In this document: one piece after another, positions 21,326-33,300 of the stretch
How the letters are laid out: every line of letters begins with the position of its first letter
Numbering within the stretch: the first letter of the stretch is position 1
From: Yamagishiella unicocca
Taxonomy: Eukaryota; Chlorophyta; Chlorophyceae; Chlamydomonadales; Volvocaceae
Assembly: GCA_003116995.1 (NCBI GenBank)
Contig: BDSL01000050.1
Span: 310,001-374,000, forward strand
Direction of reading: 5' to 3'
DNA: 64,000 bases
Position numbers and translations under genes: made by a program
Notes under the pieces: model-generated
Seen by the model: the letters and a program-made list of their open reading frames with translations, nothing else
Databases searched by the model: none
What the model was told of the DNA's origin: nothing

Positions 21326-24300
21326 CTACGTCTCCGACCACTTCACAGCCCCAGCGCTCGCGTCGTTGCCGTCACGCTGCCCTGCGCCGTCCTCCCCCCC
21401 TCCAGGGAGGGCCGCCCCGTCGCCCGCCCCATCGGGCCCCCCCCTGACGCCCGGCCCTACATCCCCTGCTGCCTCAGCCGCCTCGCCGCCAGCAGCCGCC
21501 GGCTCCTCCTTGAAGGCCTCCGGTTCCGGAGCTTGCAGCTTGACGGCTTCCGGTTCCGGAGCTTGCAGTTTGACGGCCTCCGGTTCCGGAGCTTGCAGCT
21601 TGACGGCCTCCGGTTCCGGAGCTTGCAGCTCAAACAGCGGATTCGGCACGTCTATCGTACCCCCGGGCTGCAGCTCGCCCCCGTCACTGCTCCTAGGCGG
21701 CGGCGGCGGAGGTGCAGCAGCAGCAGCCGCAGCCCCTACCGCAACCATCACATCCCCGTCCTCTTCGGGGCCGCGCGGGGGCGGCGGCGGCGGCGGCGAC
21801 GGCGACGGCGGCAGCGCGTCCACCGTCACCGACACCGCCGTGCCTGCCGCCGCCGCCGCTGACGGGTCCATGTCGATGACGTGCGGGGGACCGAAGGCAT
21901 CCAGCTCGCCCGCCGCCGGCGACCACCGCCGCCGCCGGTAGTGCACCACCACCGACACCGTGATCAGCAGCACCAGCGTAAAGCCGACGACGAAGCACAC
22001 GATGATCGCGATCTGTCGAAGGCAACAGGCCGCGGCGCCGGAAGCGCGCCGGACACCGGTTTGGCATCGCGAACAGCAGCTAGTCAGTTTATTTCTCCAT
22101 TCATTTGTTAGTTTGTTTATTGGTTTGTTGGTTGCAGCGCGGGAAGGAAAGTAATATCAACAGCCTGGCACGCAGGGAAAACTGGAAAGCAGGAGCGAAG
22201 GGCAATTATGACCCGGCAGCACATGTTGCGTGCGCTGCCGTGCGCCCCCTTCGCGCGATCGCTTGCTTACCTGGCTGTTCGACAGGGCGTTGCCGTTTTG
22301 CTGCACGTCGGGACTCCCGCTGCCGCGGCTGTCGCTCTCCTGCAACGAGCCAGTCGGCGACGGCGTGCTGGGCAGCACCTCCTCCGCAGTGCCTACAGGC
22401 GCCGTCGCACCTGGCGCAAAGGCGCCGTCCACGATGGCCACACCCTCATCGCAGCCCTCCCGAGACACCAGCTGCATCACGCACGTGTCGGGGGCCTGGT
22501 CCGTCAGCGCGCCCTGCGCGCAGATCTCCGCCAGCGACAGCACGCTGGGCAGGCTGAACACCAGGGACAGCCGGGACGAGGCGCCGGCCCGGATGGCGCC
22601 GCGCGGCAGCGTGAGCGCGCCGCCGCGGACGAACAGCCCCAGCGGCGACTTGAACGTGTTAGCGGTGGGCGAAGCCGATGCGGCCTGCAGCTGCGCAGCC
22701 GCGGTTTCGGAGAGAAGCAGCCGCAGGAAGAGGGGCTGCGGAAGGTCGGCGAGCCACTCGGCGCAGCTGCCGCCGCCGCCGCCGGCGGCGGCTGCGGTGG
22801 CGGCGGCGGCTCGGAGGCGAACCGATACGATGGTGCCGTTCGCGCTGGCAACGTAGGAGCGCTTCACGGTGGCCTGCAAGCAGCCCTCCGAGCCGAAGAG
22901 CGGAAGCTCGCCCACGGGTAACGCCACGGGACCAAGGCCGGCGGAGCAGGCAGAGGCGCCGACGGCGAGGGCTTGGCTGCCGGGACCGGTGAGGTCCGAG
23001 GGCAAGGACGTGGAGGCGATTTCGGAGGAGCCCCACACGGCGACGCTGGCGCCAGCGCCGAGGCTGCTGGAGGGCGCTTGGGCGAGGCGTCGCCGCCGCT
23101 GGCTGAGGCGGTGGCGGGCTCCCCCCTCCTCCTGGGGGAGCCCCCCTTCCGCACTGCTCGTCCGAGGCCACGTGAGGGTGTACATCACGGACGAGCCGGC
23201 CGCGACGGTGTCCACGATCGTGACGGTCGGCAGCGGCGCCTGGGTGTACGGAATCGCCTGTACGACCGCCGTGACGCCGTCCTCCGAGGTGCGGGCGGCG
23301 GCGACGCCGCCGACGTCGACGTCGGCGGCGAGCAGCGCCGCGTCGACGACGAGGCTCCAGCCGAACACCGCCGCGCCCGACTCCGACGCGCTGACCAAGT
23401 ACGACACGGTCACCTGGGTCGCGGTTTCGGAGCTGTCGTACACGGACATGTCGTAGCCGGTGGAGGCCCAGGGCACGACGTCTTCGGGTACGGGCACGGG
23501 AATGGACGCGCCGGACGGCAGGGCGCTGGGCACTGGGGGCCTGGGCGTGGGAAGGGGAGGCTGGGCGGGGGGCTGTGCCGGGCGGTAGGCTGGGGGTTGG
23601 AAGGGGAAGGTCGGCTTCGGGCGCGAAGGTGGTGAGTGGCTTGGTTGTCCGTATGTGGGTGTGGGGGCGGGTGGCCGATCCTTGGAGGGGGCGATCGGCG
23701 GTGCGGCTTCGGGGCTCGGTACCGCTGGTGGGGACGGGCGGGTGGGCGGGGGCGGGGGCGAGGGCTCCAGTCGTGGGCTGGGCGGCAGCGGTTTCGGTGG
23801 CGTCGGTTGCGGGCTGGGCGGTGGCGGATTCGGTGGCGTCCGTTGCGGGCTGGGCGGCGGCGGTTGTGGTGGTGTCGGTTGCGGGCTGGGCGGCGGCGGA
23901 TTCGGTGGCGGCGGTTGCGGGCTGGGCGGCGGCGGTTGTGGTGGTGTCGGTTGCGGGCTGGGCGGCGGCGACATCGCCGGCTCCAGTTGTGGGCTGGGCA
24001 GCGGCGGGGCGCCAGGCTGGGCGCCAGGAGGTGAGGGAGCTTCGATCGGTGGGTTGGACGGTTGGGGCGACAGCGGTGGTGGACTGGGCAAAGTTCGCGA
24101 TGGTGCGTTGGGACTGGGCGGACTGAGCTCCAGGGAAGGCGGCGACGAGGGCAGGGGAGCCAATGGACTTTCGCCTGGCTGAGGGGGGGGCGGGGAGGGG
24201 GTCTCCGGGGGGTTTAGGGGCACCCCCGGAGGGGGGGTGCTCGAGGGCGACTCTGTCGGTTGGTCGGGGCTGCCGACTGGTTGCTGGGGAGTGGAAGGAG

Positions 24301-27300
24301 AAGGCGGGGGTCGAACTGGGGTCCAAGCGCTGGGCTGCAGGGGAGCAGAAGGGGACCCGTCGGCGGTGGGCTGCGCGGGTGAGCTGGTGGGCCCGGGTAG
24401 GATGGCGCTGGGGCTGGGGCTGGGCGGTTGGGAGGGCGGGGACGGCGGGGCATGCATGGTATCAGGGCTGGAGCCCTGGCCGCTGGCAGGTGGCTGATGA
24501 GGGGGGGACGTGGAGGGCACTGGGGGCCGCGAGGAGAGAGGCGGAGGATAGCTGGGCGGAGGGGCATTCAAGCCGGGTGGGCGTCGGGGGCCTTCTACAG
24601 GACCCGGTAGGCTTGGGCTGGCTTGTGGATGCTGGGGGGGTGAAGAGGTAGGTCCGGGTAGGGTAGGGCTGGATTCCGGCTGCTGGGGGGTTGAAGGGGT
24701 AGGTCCGGGTAGGGTAGGGCTGGATTCCGGCTGCTGGGGGGGTGAAGGGGCAGGTCCGGGTAGGGTAGGGCTGGACTCCGGCTGCTGGGGCGGTGAAGGG
24801 GTAGGTCCGGGTAGGGTAGGGCTGGATTCCGGCTGCTGGGGGGATGAAGAGGTAGGTCCGGGTAGGGTAGGGCTGGATTCCGGCTGCTGGGGGGATGAAG
24901 GGGTAGGTCCGGGTAGGGTAGGGCTGGATTCCGGCTGCTGGGGGGGTGAAGGGGTAGGTCCGGGTAGGGTAGGGCTGGATTCCGGCTGCTGGGGGGTTGA
25001 AGGGGTAGGTCCGGGTAGGGTAGGGCTGGATTCCGGCTGCTGGGGGGGTGAAGGGGCAGGTCCGGGTAGGGTAGGGCTGGATTCCGGCTGCTGGGGGGCC
25101 AAAGGGCTCAGTTGCTGTGGCGATGAAGGGGGGTTCTTGAGCGGACTCGGCGCCTTTGAAGGCTTCGGTGGAGGCCGAGGTGGCCGAGGTGGGCGGTACG
25201 GTGGCGGTGATGGCAACAACGGCAGTAATGGCAGTGACGGCGGGAAAGGCTTGGGGAAAGGCGGGGGCTTCTTTGGGCTTGGAGGCTTCCTTGGGCTTGG
25301 TGGTTTCTTAGCCGCACTCGGCGGGCTACTGCCTGGCTGCTGGGTAGGCGACGGTGATGGTGCAGTGGGGCTGGTAGCGGTACCAGGACCTGGTGTGGGA
25401 AGGGCAGGACTGTCCGGCCGCCCGGAAGGGGGAGATGGCCGTGGTGGTGACGGTGATCGCCGAGGGGGCGGGCGACGGCCAGTCGGGGTACTAAGCGGCA
25501 TTGGAGGTTGGCTAGTGGCAGGGGGACTAGGGGAAGCGCCTGGGAGTTGTGATGGAGGAGGCAGCACCGCTGGTGGCAAGGGAGGAGTCGATGGTGACTG
25601 GCCGGATGGTGAAGGGGATGGGCTGTCCACACCTGGGCTTGAGCCTGGCTGGCCCGATGGTGAAGGGGATGGGCTGTCCACACCTGGGCTAGAGCCTGGC
25701 TGGCCCGATGGTGAGGGTGAAGGGGATGGGCTGTCCACACCTGGGCTAGAGCCTGGCTGGCCGGATGGTGAAGGAGATGGGCTGTCCACACCTGGGCTAG
25801 AGCCTGGCTGGCCCGATGGTGAGGGTGAAGGGGTTGGGCTGTCCACACCTGGGCTAGAGCCTGGCTGGCCTGATGGTGAAGGAGATGGGCTGTCCACACC
25901 TGGGCTTGAGCCTGGCTGGCCCGATGGTGAGGGTGAAGGGGATGGGCTGTCCACACCTGGGCTAGAGCCTGGCTGGCCGGATGGTGAAGGAGATGGGCTG
26001 TCCACACCTGGGCTAGAGCCTGACTGGCCTGATGGTGAAGGGGATGGGTTGTCCACACCTGGGCTAGAGCCTGGCTGGCCTGATGGTGAAGGAGATGGGC
26101 TGTCCACACCTGGGCTAGAGCCTGGCTGGCCCGATGGTGAGGGTGAAGGGGATGGGCTGTCCACACCTGGGCTTGAGCCTGGCTGGCCTGATGGTGAAGG
26201 AGATGGGCTGTCCACACCTGGGCTAGAGCCTGGCTGGCCCGATGGTGAGGGTGAAGGGGATGGGCTGTCCACACCTGGGCTGGAACCTGGCTGGCCCGAT
26301 GGTGAAGGGGATGGGCTGTCCACACCTGGGCTAGAGCCTGGCTGGCTGGATGGTGAAGGGGATGGGCTGTCCACACCTGGGCTTGAGCCTGGCTGGCCTG
26401 ATGGTGAAGGAGATGGGCTGTCCACACCTGGGCTTGAGCCTGGCTGGCCCGATGGTGAGGGTGAAGGGGATGGGCTGTCCACACCTGGGCTTGAGCCTGG
26501 CTGGCCCGATGGTGAAGGGGATGGGCTGTCCACACCTGGGCTTGAGCCTGGCTGGCCCGATGGTGAGGGTGAAGGGGATGGGCTGTCCACACCTGGGCTT
26601 GAGCCTGGCTGGCCCGATGGTGAGGGTGAAGGGGATGGGCTGTCCACACCTGGGCTTGAACCTGGCTGGCCCGATGGTGAGGGTGAAGGGGATGGGCTGT
26701 CCACACCTGGGCTGGAACCTGGCTGGCCGGATGGTGAAGGGGATGGGCTGTCCACACCTGGGCTAGAGCCTGGTTGGCCCGATGGTGAAGGGGATGGGCT
26801 GTCCACACCTGGGCTAGAGCCTGGCTGGCCGGATGGTGAAGGGGATGGGCTGTCCACAACTGGGCTAGGGCCTGGCTGGCCTGATGGTGAAGGGGATGGG
26901 CTGTCCACACCTGGGCTTAAGCCTGGCTGGCCTGAAGGAGATGGGCTGTCCACACCTGGGCTAGAGCCTGGCTGGCCCGATGGTGAAGGAGATGGGCTGT
27001 CCACACCTGGGCTAGGGCCTGGCTGGCCTGATGGTGAAGGAGACGGGCTGTGCACACCTGGGCTTGAGCCTGGCTGGCCCGATGGTGAAGGAGATGGGCT
27101 AGCTTCACCTGGGCTAGGGCCTGGCTGGCCTGATGGTGAAGGAGATGGGCTGTCCATACCTGGGCTTGAGCCTGGCTGGCCCGATGGTGAGGGTGAAGGG
27201 GATGGGCTGTCCACACCTGGGCTGGAACCTGGCTGGCCTGATGGTGAAGGAGATGGGCTGTCCACACCTGGGCTTGAGCCTGGCTGGCCCGATGGTGAAG

Positions 27301-30300
27301 GGGATGGGCTGTCCACACCTGGGCTAGAGCCTGGCTGGCCCGATGGTGAGGGTGAAGGGGATGGGCTGTCCACACCTGGGCTGGAACCTGGCTGGCCCGA
27401 TGGTGAAGGAGATGGGCTGTCCACACCTGGGCTAGAGCCTGGCTGGCCCGATAGTGAAGGGGATGGGCTGTCCACACCTGGGCTTGAGCCTGGCTGGCCC
27501 GATGGTGAAGGAGATGGGCTAGCTTCACCAGGGCTAGGGCCTGGCTGGCCTGATGGTGAAGGAGATGGGCTGTCCATACCTGGGCTTGAGCCTGGCTGGC
27601 CCGATAGTGAGGGTGAAGGAGATGGGCTGTCCACACCTGGGCTTGAGCCTGGCTGGCTGGATGGTGAAGGGGATGGGCTGTCCACACCTGGGCTTGAGCC
27701 TGGCTGGCCTGATGGTGAAGGAGATGGGCTGTCCACACCTGGGCTGGAACCTGGCTGGCCCGATGGTGAGGGTGAAGGGGATGGGCTGTCCACACCTGGG
27801 CTTGAGCCTGGCTGGCCCGATGGTGAGGGTGAAGGGGATGGGCTGTCCACACCTGGGCTTGAGCCTGGCTGGCCCGATGGTGAAGGGGATGGGCTGTCCA
27901 CACCTGGGCTTGAGCCTGGCTGGCCCGATGGTGAGGGTGAAGGGGATGGGCTGTCCACACCTGGGCTTGAGCCTGGCTGGCCCGATGGTGAGGGTGAAGG
28001 GGATGGGCTGTCCACACCTGGGCTTGAACCTGGCTGGCCCGATGGTGAGGGTGAAGGGGATGGGCTGTCCACACCTGGGCTGGAACCTGGCTGGCCGGAT
28101 GGTGAAGGGGATGGGCTGTCCACACCTGGGCTAGAGCCTATCTGGCCGGATGGTGAAGGGGATGGGCTGTCCACAACTGGGCTAGGGCCTGGCTGGCCTG
28201 ATGGTGAAGGGGATGGGCTGTCCACACCTGGGCTTGAGCCTGGCTGGCCTGAAGGAGATGGGCTGTCCACACCTGGGCTAGAGCCTGGCTGGCCCGATGG
28301 TGAAGGAGATGGGCTAGCCACACCTGGGCTAGGGCCTGGCTGGCCTGATGGTGAAGGAGACGGGCTGTGCACACCTGGGCTTGAGCCTGGCTGGCCCGAT
28401 GGTGAAGGAGATGGGCTAGCTTCACCTGGGCTAGGGCCTGGCTGGCCTGATGGTGAAGGAGATGGGCTGTCCATACCTGGGCTTGAGCCTGGCTGGCCCG
28501 ATGGTGAGGGTGAAGGAGATGGGCTGTCCACACCTGGGCTTGAGCCTGGCTGGCCCGATGGTGAGGGTGAAGGGGATGGGCTGTCCACACCTGGGCTGGA
28601 ACCTGGCTGGCCTGATGGTGAAGGAGATGGGCTGTCCACACCTGGGCTTGAGCCTGGCTGGCCCGATGGTGAAGGGGATGGGCTGTCCACACCTGGGCTA
28701 GAGCCTGGCTGGCCCGATGGTGAGGGTGAAGGGGATGGGCTGTCCACACCTGGGCTGGAACCTGGCTGGCCCGATGGTGAAGGAGATGGGCTGTCCACAC
28801 CTGGGCTAGAGCCTGGCTGGCCCGATGGTGAAGGGGATGGGCTGTCCACACCTGGGCTTGAGCCTGGCTGGCCCGATGGTGAAGGAGATGGGCTAGCTTC
28901 ACCTGGGCTAGGGCCTGGCTGGCCTGATGGTGAAGGAGATGGGCTGTCCATACCTGGGCTTGAGCCTGGCTGACCCGATGGTGAGGGTGAAGGAGATGGG
29001 CTGTCCACACCTGGGCTTGAGCCTGGCTGGCCCGATGGTGAGGGTGAAGGGGATGGGCTGTCCACACCTGGGCTGGAACCTGGCTGGCCTGATGGTGAAG
29101 GAGATGGGCTGTCCACACCTGGGCTTGAGCCTGGCTGGCCCGATGGTGAGGGTGAAGGGGATGGGCTGTCCACACCTGGGCTGGAACCTGGCTGGCCCGA
29201 TGGTGAAGGAGATGGGCTGTCCACACCTGGGCTAGAGCCTGGCTGGCCCGATGGTGAAGGGGATGGGCTGTCCACACCTGGGCTTGAGCCTGGCTGGCCC
29301 GATGGTGAAGGAGATGGGCTAGCTTCACCTGGGCTAGGGCCTGGCTGGCCTGATGGTGAAGGAGATGGGCTGTCCATACCTGGGCTTGAGCCTGGCTGGC
29401 CCGATGGTGAGGGTGAAGGAGATGGGCTGTCCACACCTGGGCTTGAGCCTGGCTGGCCCGATGGTGAGGGTGAAGGGGATGGGCTGTCCACACCTGGGCT
29501 GGAACCTGGCTGGCCTGATGGTGAAGGAGATGGGCTGTCCACACCTGGGCTTGAGCCTGGCTGGCCCGATGGCGAAGGAGATGGGCTGTCCACACCTGGG
29601 CTTGAGCCTGGCTGGCCCGATGGTGAAGGGGATGGGCTGTCCACACCTGGGCTTGAGCCTGGCTGGCCCGATGGTGAGGGTGAAGGGGATGGGCTGTCCA
29701 CACCTGGGCTGGAACCTGGCTGGCCCGATGGTGAGGATGAAGGGGTTGGGCTGTCCACACCTGGGCTTGAGCCTGGCTGGCCCGATGGCGAAGGGGATGG
29801 GCTGTCCACACCTGGGCTTGAGCCTGGCTGGCCCGATGGCGATGGTGAAGGGGATGGGCTGTCCACACCTGGGCTTGAGCCTGGCTGTCCGGATGGTGAA
29901 GGATATGGGCTGTCCACACCTGGGCTTGAGCCTGGCTGGCCCGATGGTGAAGGAGATGGGCTGTCCATACCTGGGCTTGAGCCTGGCTGGCCCGATGGTG
30001 AGGGTGAAGGAGATGGGCTGTCCACACCTGGGCTTGAGCCTGGCTGGCCCGATGGTGAGGGTGAAGGGGATGGGCTGTCCACTCCTGGGCTAGAGCCTGG
30101 CTGGCCTGATGGTGAAGGAGATGGGCTGTCCACACCTGGGCTGGAACCTGGCTGGCCTGATGGTGAAGGGGATGGGCTGTCCACACCTGGGCTTGAGCCT
30201 GGCTGGCCCGATGGTGAAGGGGATGGGCTGTCCACACCTGGGCTAGAGCCTGGCTGGCCCGATGGTGAGGGTGAAGGGGATGGGCTGTCCACACCTGGGC

Positions 30301-33300
30301 TAGAGCCTGGCTGGCCTGATGTTGAGGGTGAAGGGGATGGGCTGTCCACACCTGGGCTAGAGCCTGGCTGGCCTGATGGTGAAGGGGATGGGCTGTCCAT
30401 ACCTGGGCTTGAACCTGGCTGGCCCGATGGTGAGGGTGAAGGGGATGGGCTGTCCACACCTGGGCTTGAGCCTGGCTGCCCCGATGGTGAAGGAGATGGG
30501 CTGTCCACACCTGGGCTTGAGCCTGGCTGGCCGGATGGTGAAGGAGATGGGCTGTCCACACCTGGACTTGAGCCTGGCTGGCCCGATGGTGACGGTGAAG
30601 GGGATGGGCTGTCCACACCTGGGCTTGAGCCTGGCTGGCCGGATGGTGAAGGAGATGGGCTGTCCACACCTGGGCTAGAGCCTGGCTGGCCGGATGGCGA
30701 GGGTGAAGGGGATGGGCTGTCCACACCTGGGTTTGAGCCTGGCTGGCCCGATGGTGAAGGAGATGGGCTGTCCACACCTGGGGTAGAGCCTGGCTGGCCG
30801 GATGGTGAGGGTGAAGGGGATGGGCTGTCCACACCTGGGCTTGAGCCTGGCTGGCCCGATGGCGAAGGAGATGGGCTGTCCACACCTGGGCTTGAGCCTG
30901 GCTGGCCTGATGGTGAGGGTGAAGGGGATGGGCTGTCCACACCTGGGCTAGAGCCTGGCTGGCCTGATGGTGACGGTGATGGAGATGGGCTGTCCACACC
31001 TGGGCTAGAGCCTGGCTGGCCGGATGGCGAGGGTGAAGGGGATGGGCTGTCCACACCTGGGCTAGAGCCTGGCTGGCCGGATGGTGAGGGTGAAGGGGAT
31101 GGGCTGTCCACACCTGGGCTAGAGCCTGGCTGGCCGGATGGCGAGGGTGAAGGGGATGGGCTGTCCACACCTGGGCTTGAGCCCGGCTGGCCGGATGGTG
31201 AGGGTGAAGTTGATGGGCTGTCCACACCTGGGCTAGAGCCTGGCTGGCCCGATGGTGAGGGTGAAGGGGATGGGCTGTCCACACCTGGGCTTGAGCCTGG
31301 CTGGCCCGATGGTGAAGGAGATGGGCTGTCCACACCTGGGCTGGAACCTGGCTGGCCCGATGGCGAAGGGGATGGGCTGTCCACACCTGGGCTGGAACCT
31401 GGCTGGCCTGATGGTGAAGGAGATGGGCTGTCCACACCTGGGCTGGAACCTGGCTGGCCTGATGGTGAAGGAGATGGGCTGTCCACACCTGGGCTTGAGC
31501 CTGGCTGGCCTGATGGTGAAGGAGATGGGCTAGCCACACCTGGGCTTGAGCCTGGCTGGTTGGCTTCACTGGGTGAGGGACTCGGCACTTCAGGGCCAGA
31601 GCCTGGTGGTTGGAAGGGGTAGGCCGGTGGGCTGAACGCTTCTGGTCCTGGCTGGTCTGGAGCCGGAGGTGGTGGGCTTGGGACATAGGGGCCCGAGCTT
31701 GGCGGATACGCTGGGGACGGTGTTATGGGTACTCCGGGGTTCAGCCCTGGCTCGTTGCTGGGCGACGGTGATGGGCTCGACACCTCTGGACCCATACCCG
31801 GGGGATTTGCGGGGCGTGGGGATGGGCTTGGCACACCAGGGCTGGAGTCTGGCTGGTTGGATGGCGGAGGAGACGGGCTGATCACGCCCGGGCTGCTCGG
31901 AGGGGGGTCTGAGGGTGAAGCTGATGCCGGCACCGGCATGGCTGCTGGGCTGCGACCGGGCTGCAGACTGGGTGCAGGTGACGGATAAGGAAGGCCGGGA
32001 GATGTTCCGGCCGGCATGGGAGGCACTGGGTTGCTGCCAGGCTCGCGAGGGGGTGTTGGGTTTGGTGGCGGCGGCGCCGGTGGCGGCGGTAAAATCGGCG
32101 ACGCCGGGGGGCTCGGAGCTGGAGGTGGTGGTTTCGGAGGCCCACGTGCTTCCGGCGGCAGATCCATGCCACCCAGCAGGCAGCAGTCGCCCGCGGGAGG
32201 CAGCCCTGAGTTGAAGACTGCGAACTTGCAGTTGGCCTCGCTGTAGCAGAGCTGCCCAATGGTGGCGCAGGGGAAGCCTAGCTGCAGGCAGACCTCCGAC
32301 CCAACTGCCACGGAGGCGTTCCACTCGAGGTTTGAGATCTTGAGCAGCGCGGAGGGGCCGAGGTCCGTGATCCACTGCCACGCCTTGCCACTGCGACCGT
32401 TGATGCTCACGCCGCGAACGGATCCAGCGCATAGGGGATCTGCAGGGGGGCCAGAGGCGGGTCGGTGGGTCGGTGGCCGCACAAGGCGCATGCGTCACGC
32501 GCTGTACTGGGCTTGGCGCCGGCTGGTCGGTCCGCAGCTCGTGGCCATGTTATGCTGCTCCGTGCCCACCCGAACCGAACCCCTGTTCGAGCCCACGCGC
32601 GAGTCCCCCCAGTAGACCCTTGTGCAGGGGCCAGCAGCCACCGCTGAGCTACCCTAGCGTGGTTGATGTACACCTAGGCCCCGTCACAGGGTGCTGACCC
32701 ATGGGGGCAGCAAATCCTCAAGAAGCCTAGCGACAGCCCCTGGGCCCCCCTCACGCCGTGGATTCGCGGATTCTCTTATCAAACCCCCTCACCCGAGTCC
32801 AGCTCCAGCTTGTGCAGGTCGACTGTCATCGACTCGCAGCAGCTCCGAGAGCGGGTTTCGTTGCGTATGCCATCACACGAGCGGACCTGCTCCACCCGGA
32901 AGCAGCTGCGAATGGTGCCGTCTCTCTGGGGATGGGGGGGCGGCGAGAGGACCCGGTTGGGGGGGGGGGAGGCAACCGCCGAACACCAGCCATGGGGGGG
33001 GGGCAAAGCAAGGGGCCCAAGCTTGGGGCCACGGGGTTACTTGCTAAACTCCAAACTCCAGCCCATGCCCGGCGAACCTCGCACTCCCGCACAATCCATG
33101 CCCAAGTGGCGGCTTGGAACCCCCCTCAAGTCCACCACTACTAGCAGTCGCGAACACCCTGTCCGCCGCCCTGCACGTACCAACACTCTTGTGCTATTAA
33201 ACACCAAATCGTACGGGTTGTTGGAGATGCCGCGACCGCATCGGCAGTACGGGAACTGTGCTCGGCTGCAACAGGGGAGAGAGAACATGTGCCCAGGGAG

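Noticed and set aside
25137..28973. Open frame of 1,278 codons on the + strand
   Set aside because: It is the antisense of the 51/57 bp rod repeat. It stays open only because the repeat period is a multiple of three and the unit lacks stops in that frame. No signal, domain or splice support.
25597..31553. CRISPR-like array of regularly spaced repeats
   Set aside because: There are no unique spacers; units are contiguous and encode a protein rod in a eukaryotic gene.
28138..31686. Second long - strand frame (His/Gln/Ala-rich, 1,182 codons)
   Set aside because: Alternate frame of the same gene A rod; the true frame is fixed by the pherophorin domain upstream and by the ectodomain downstream.
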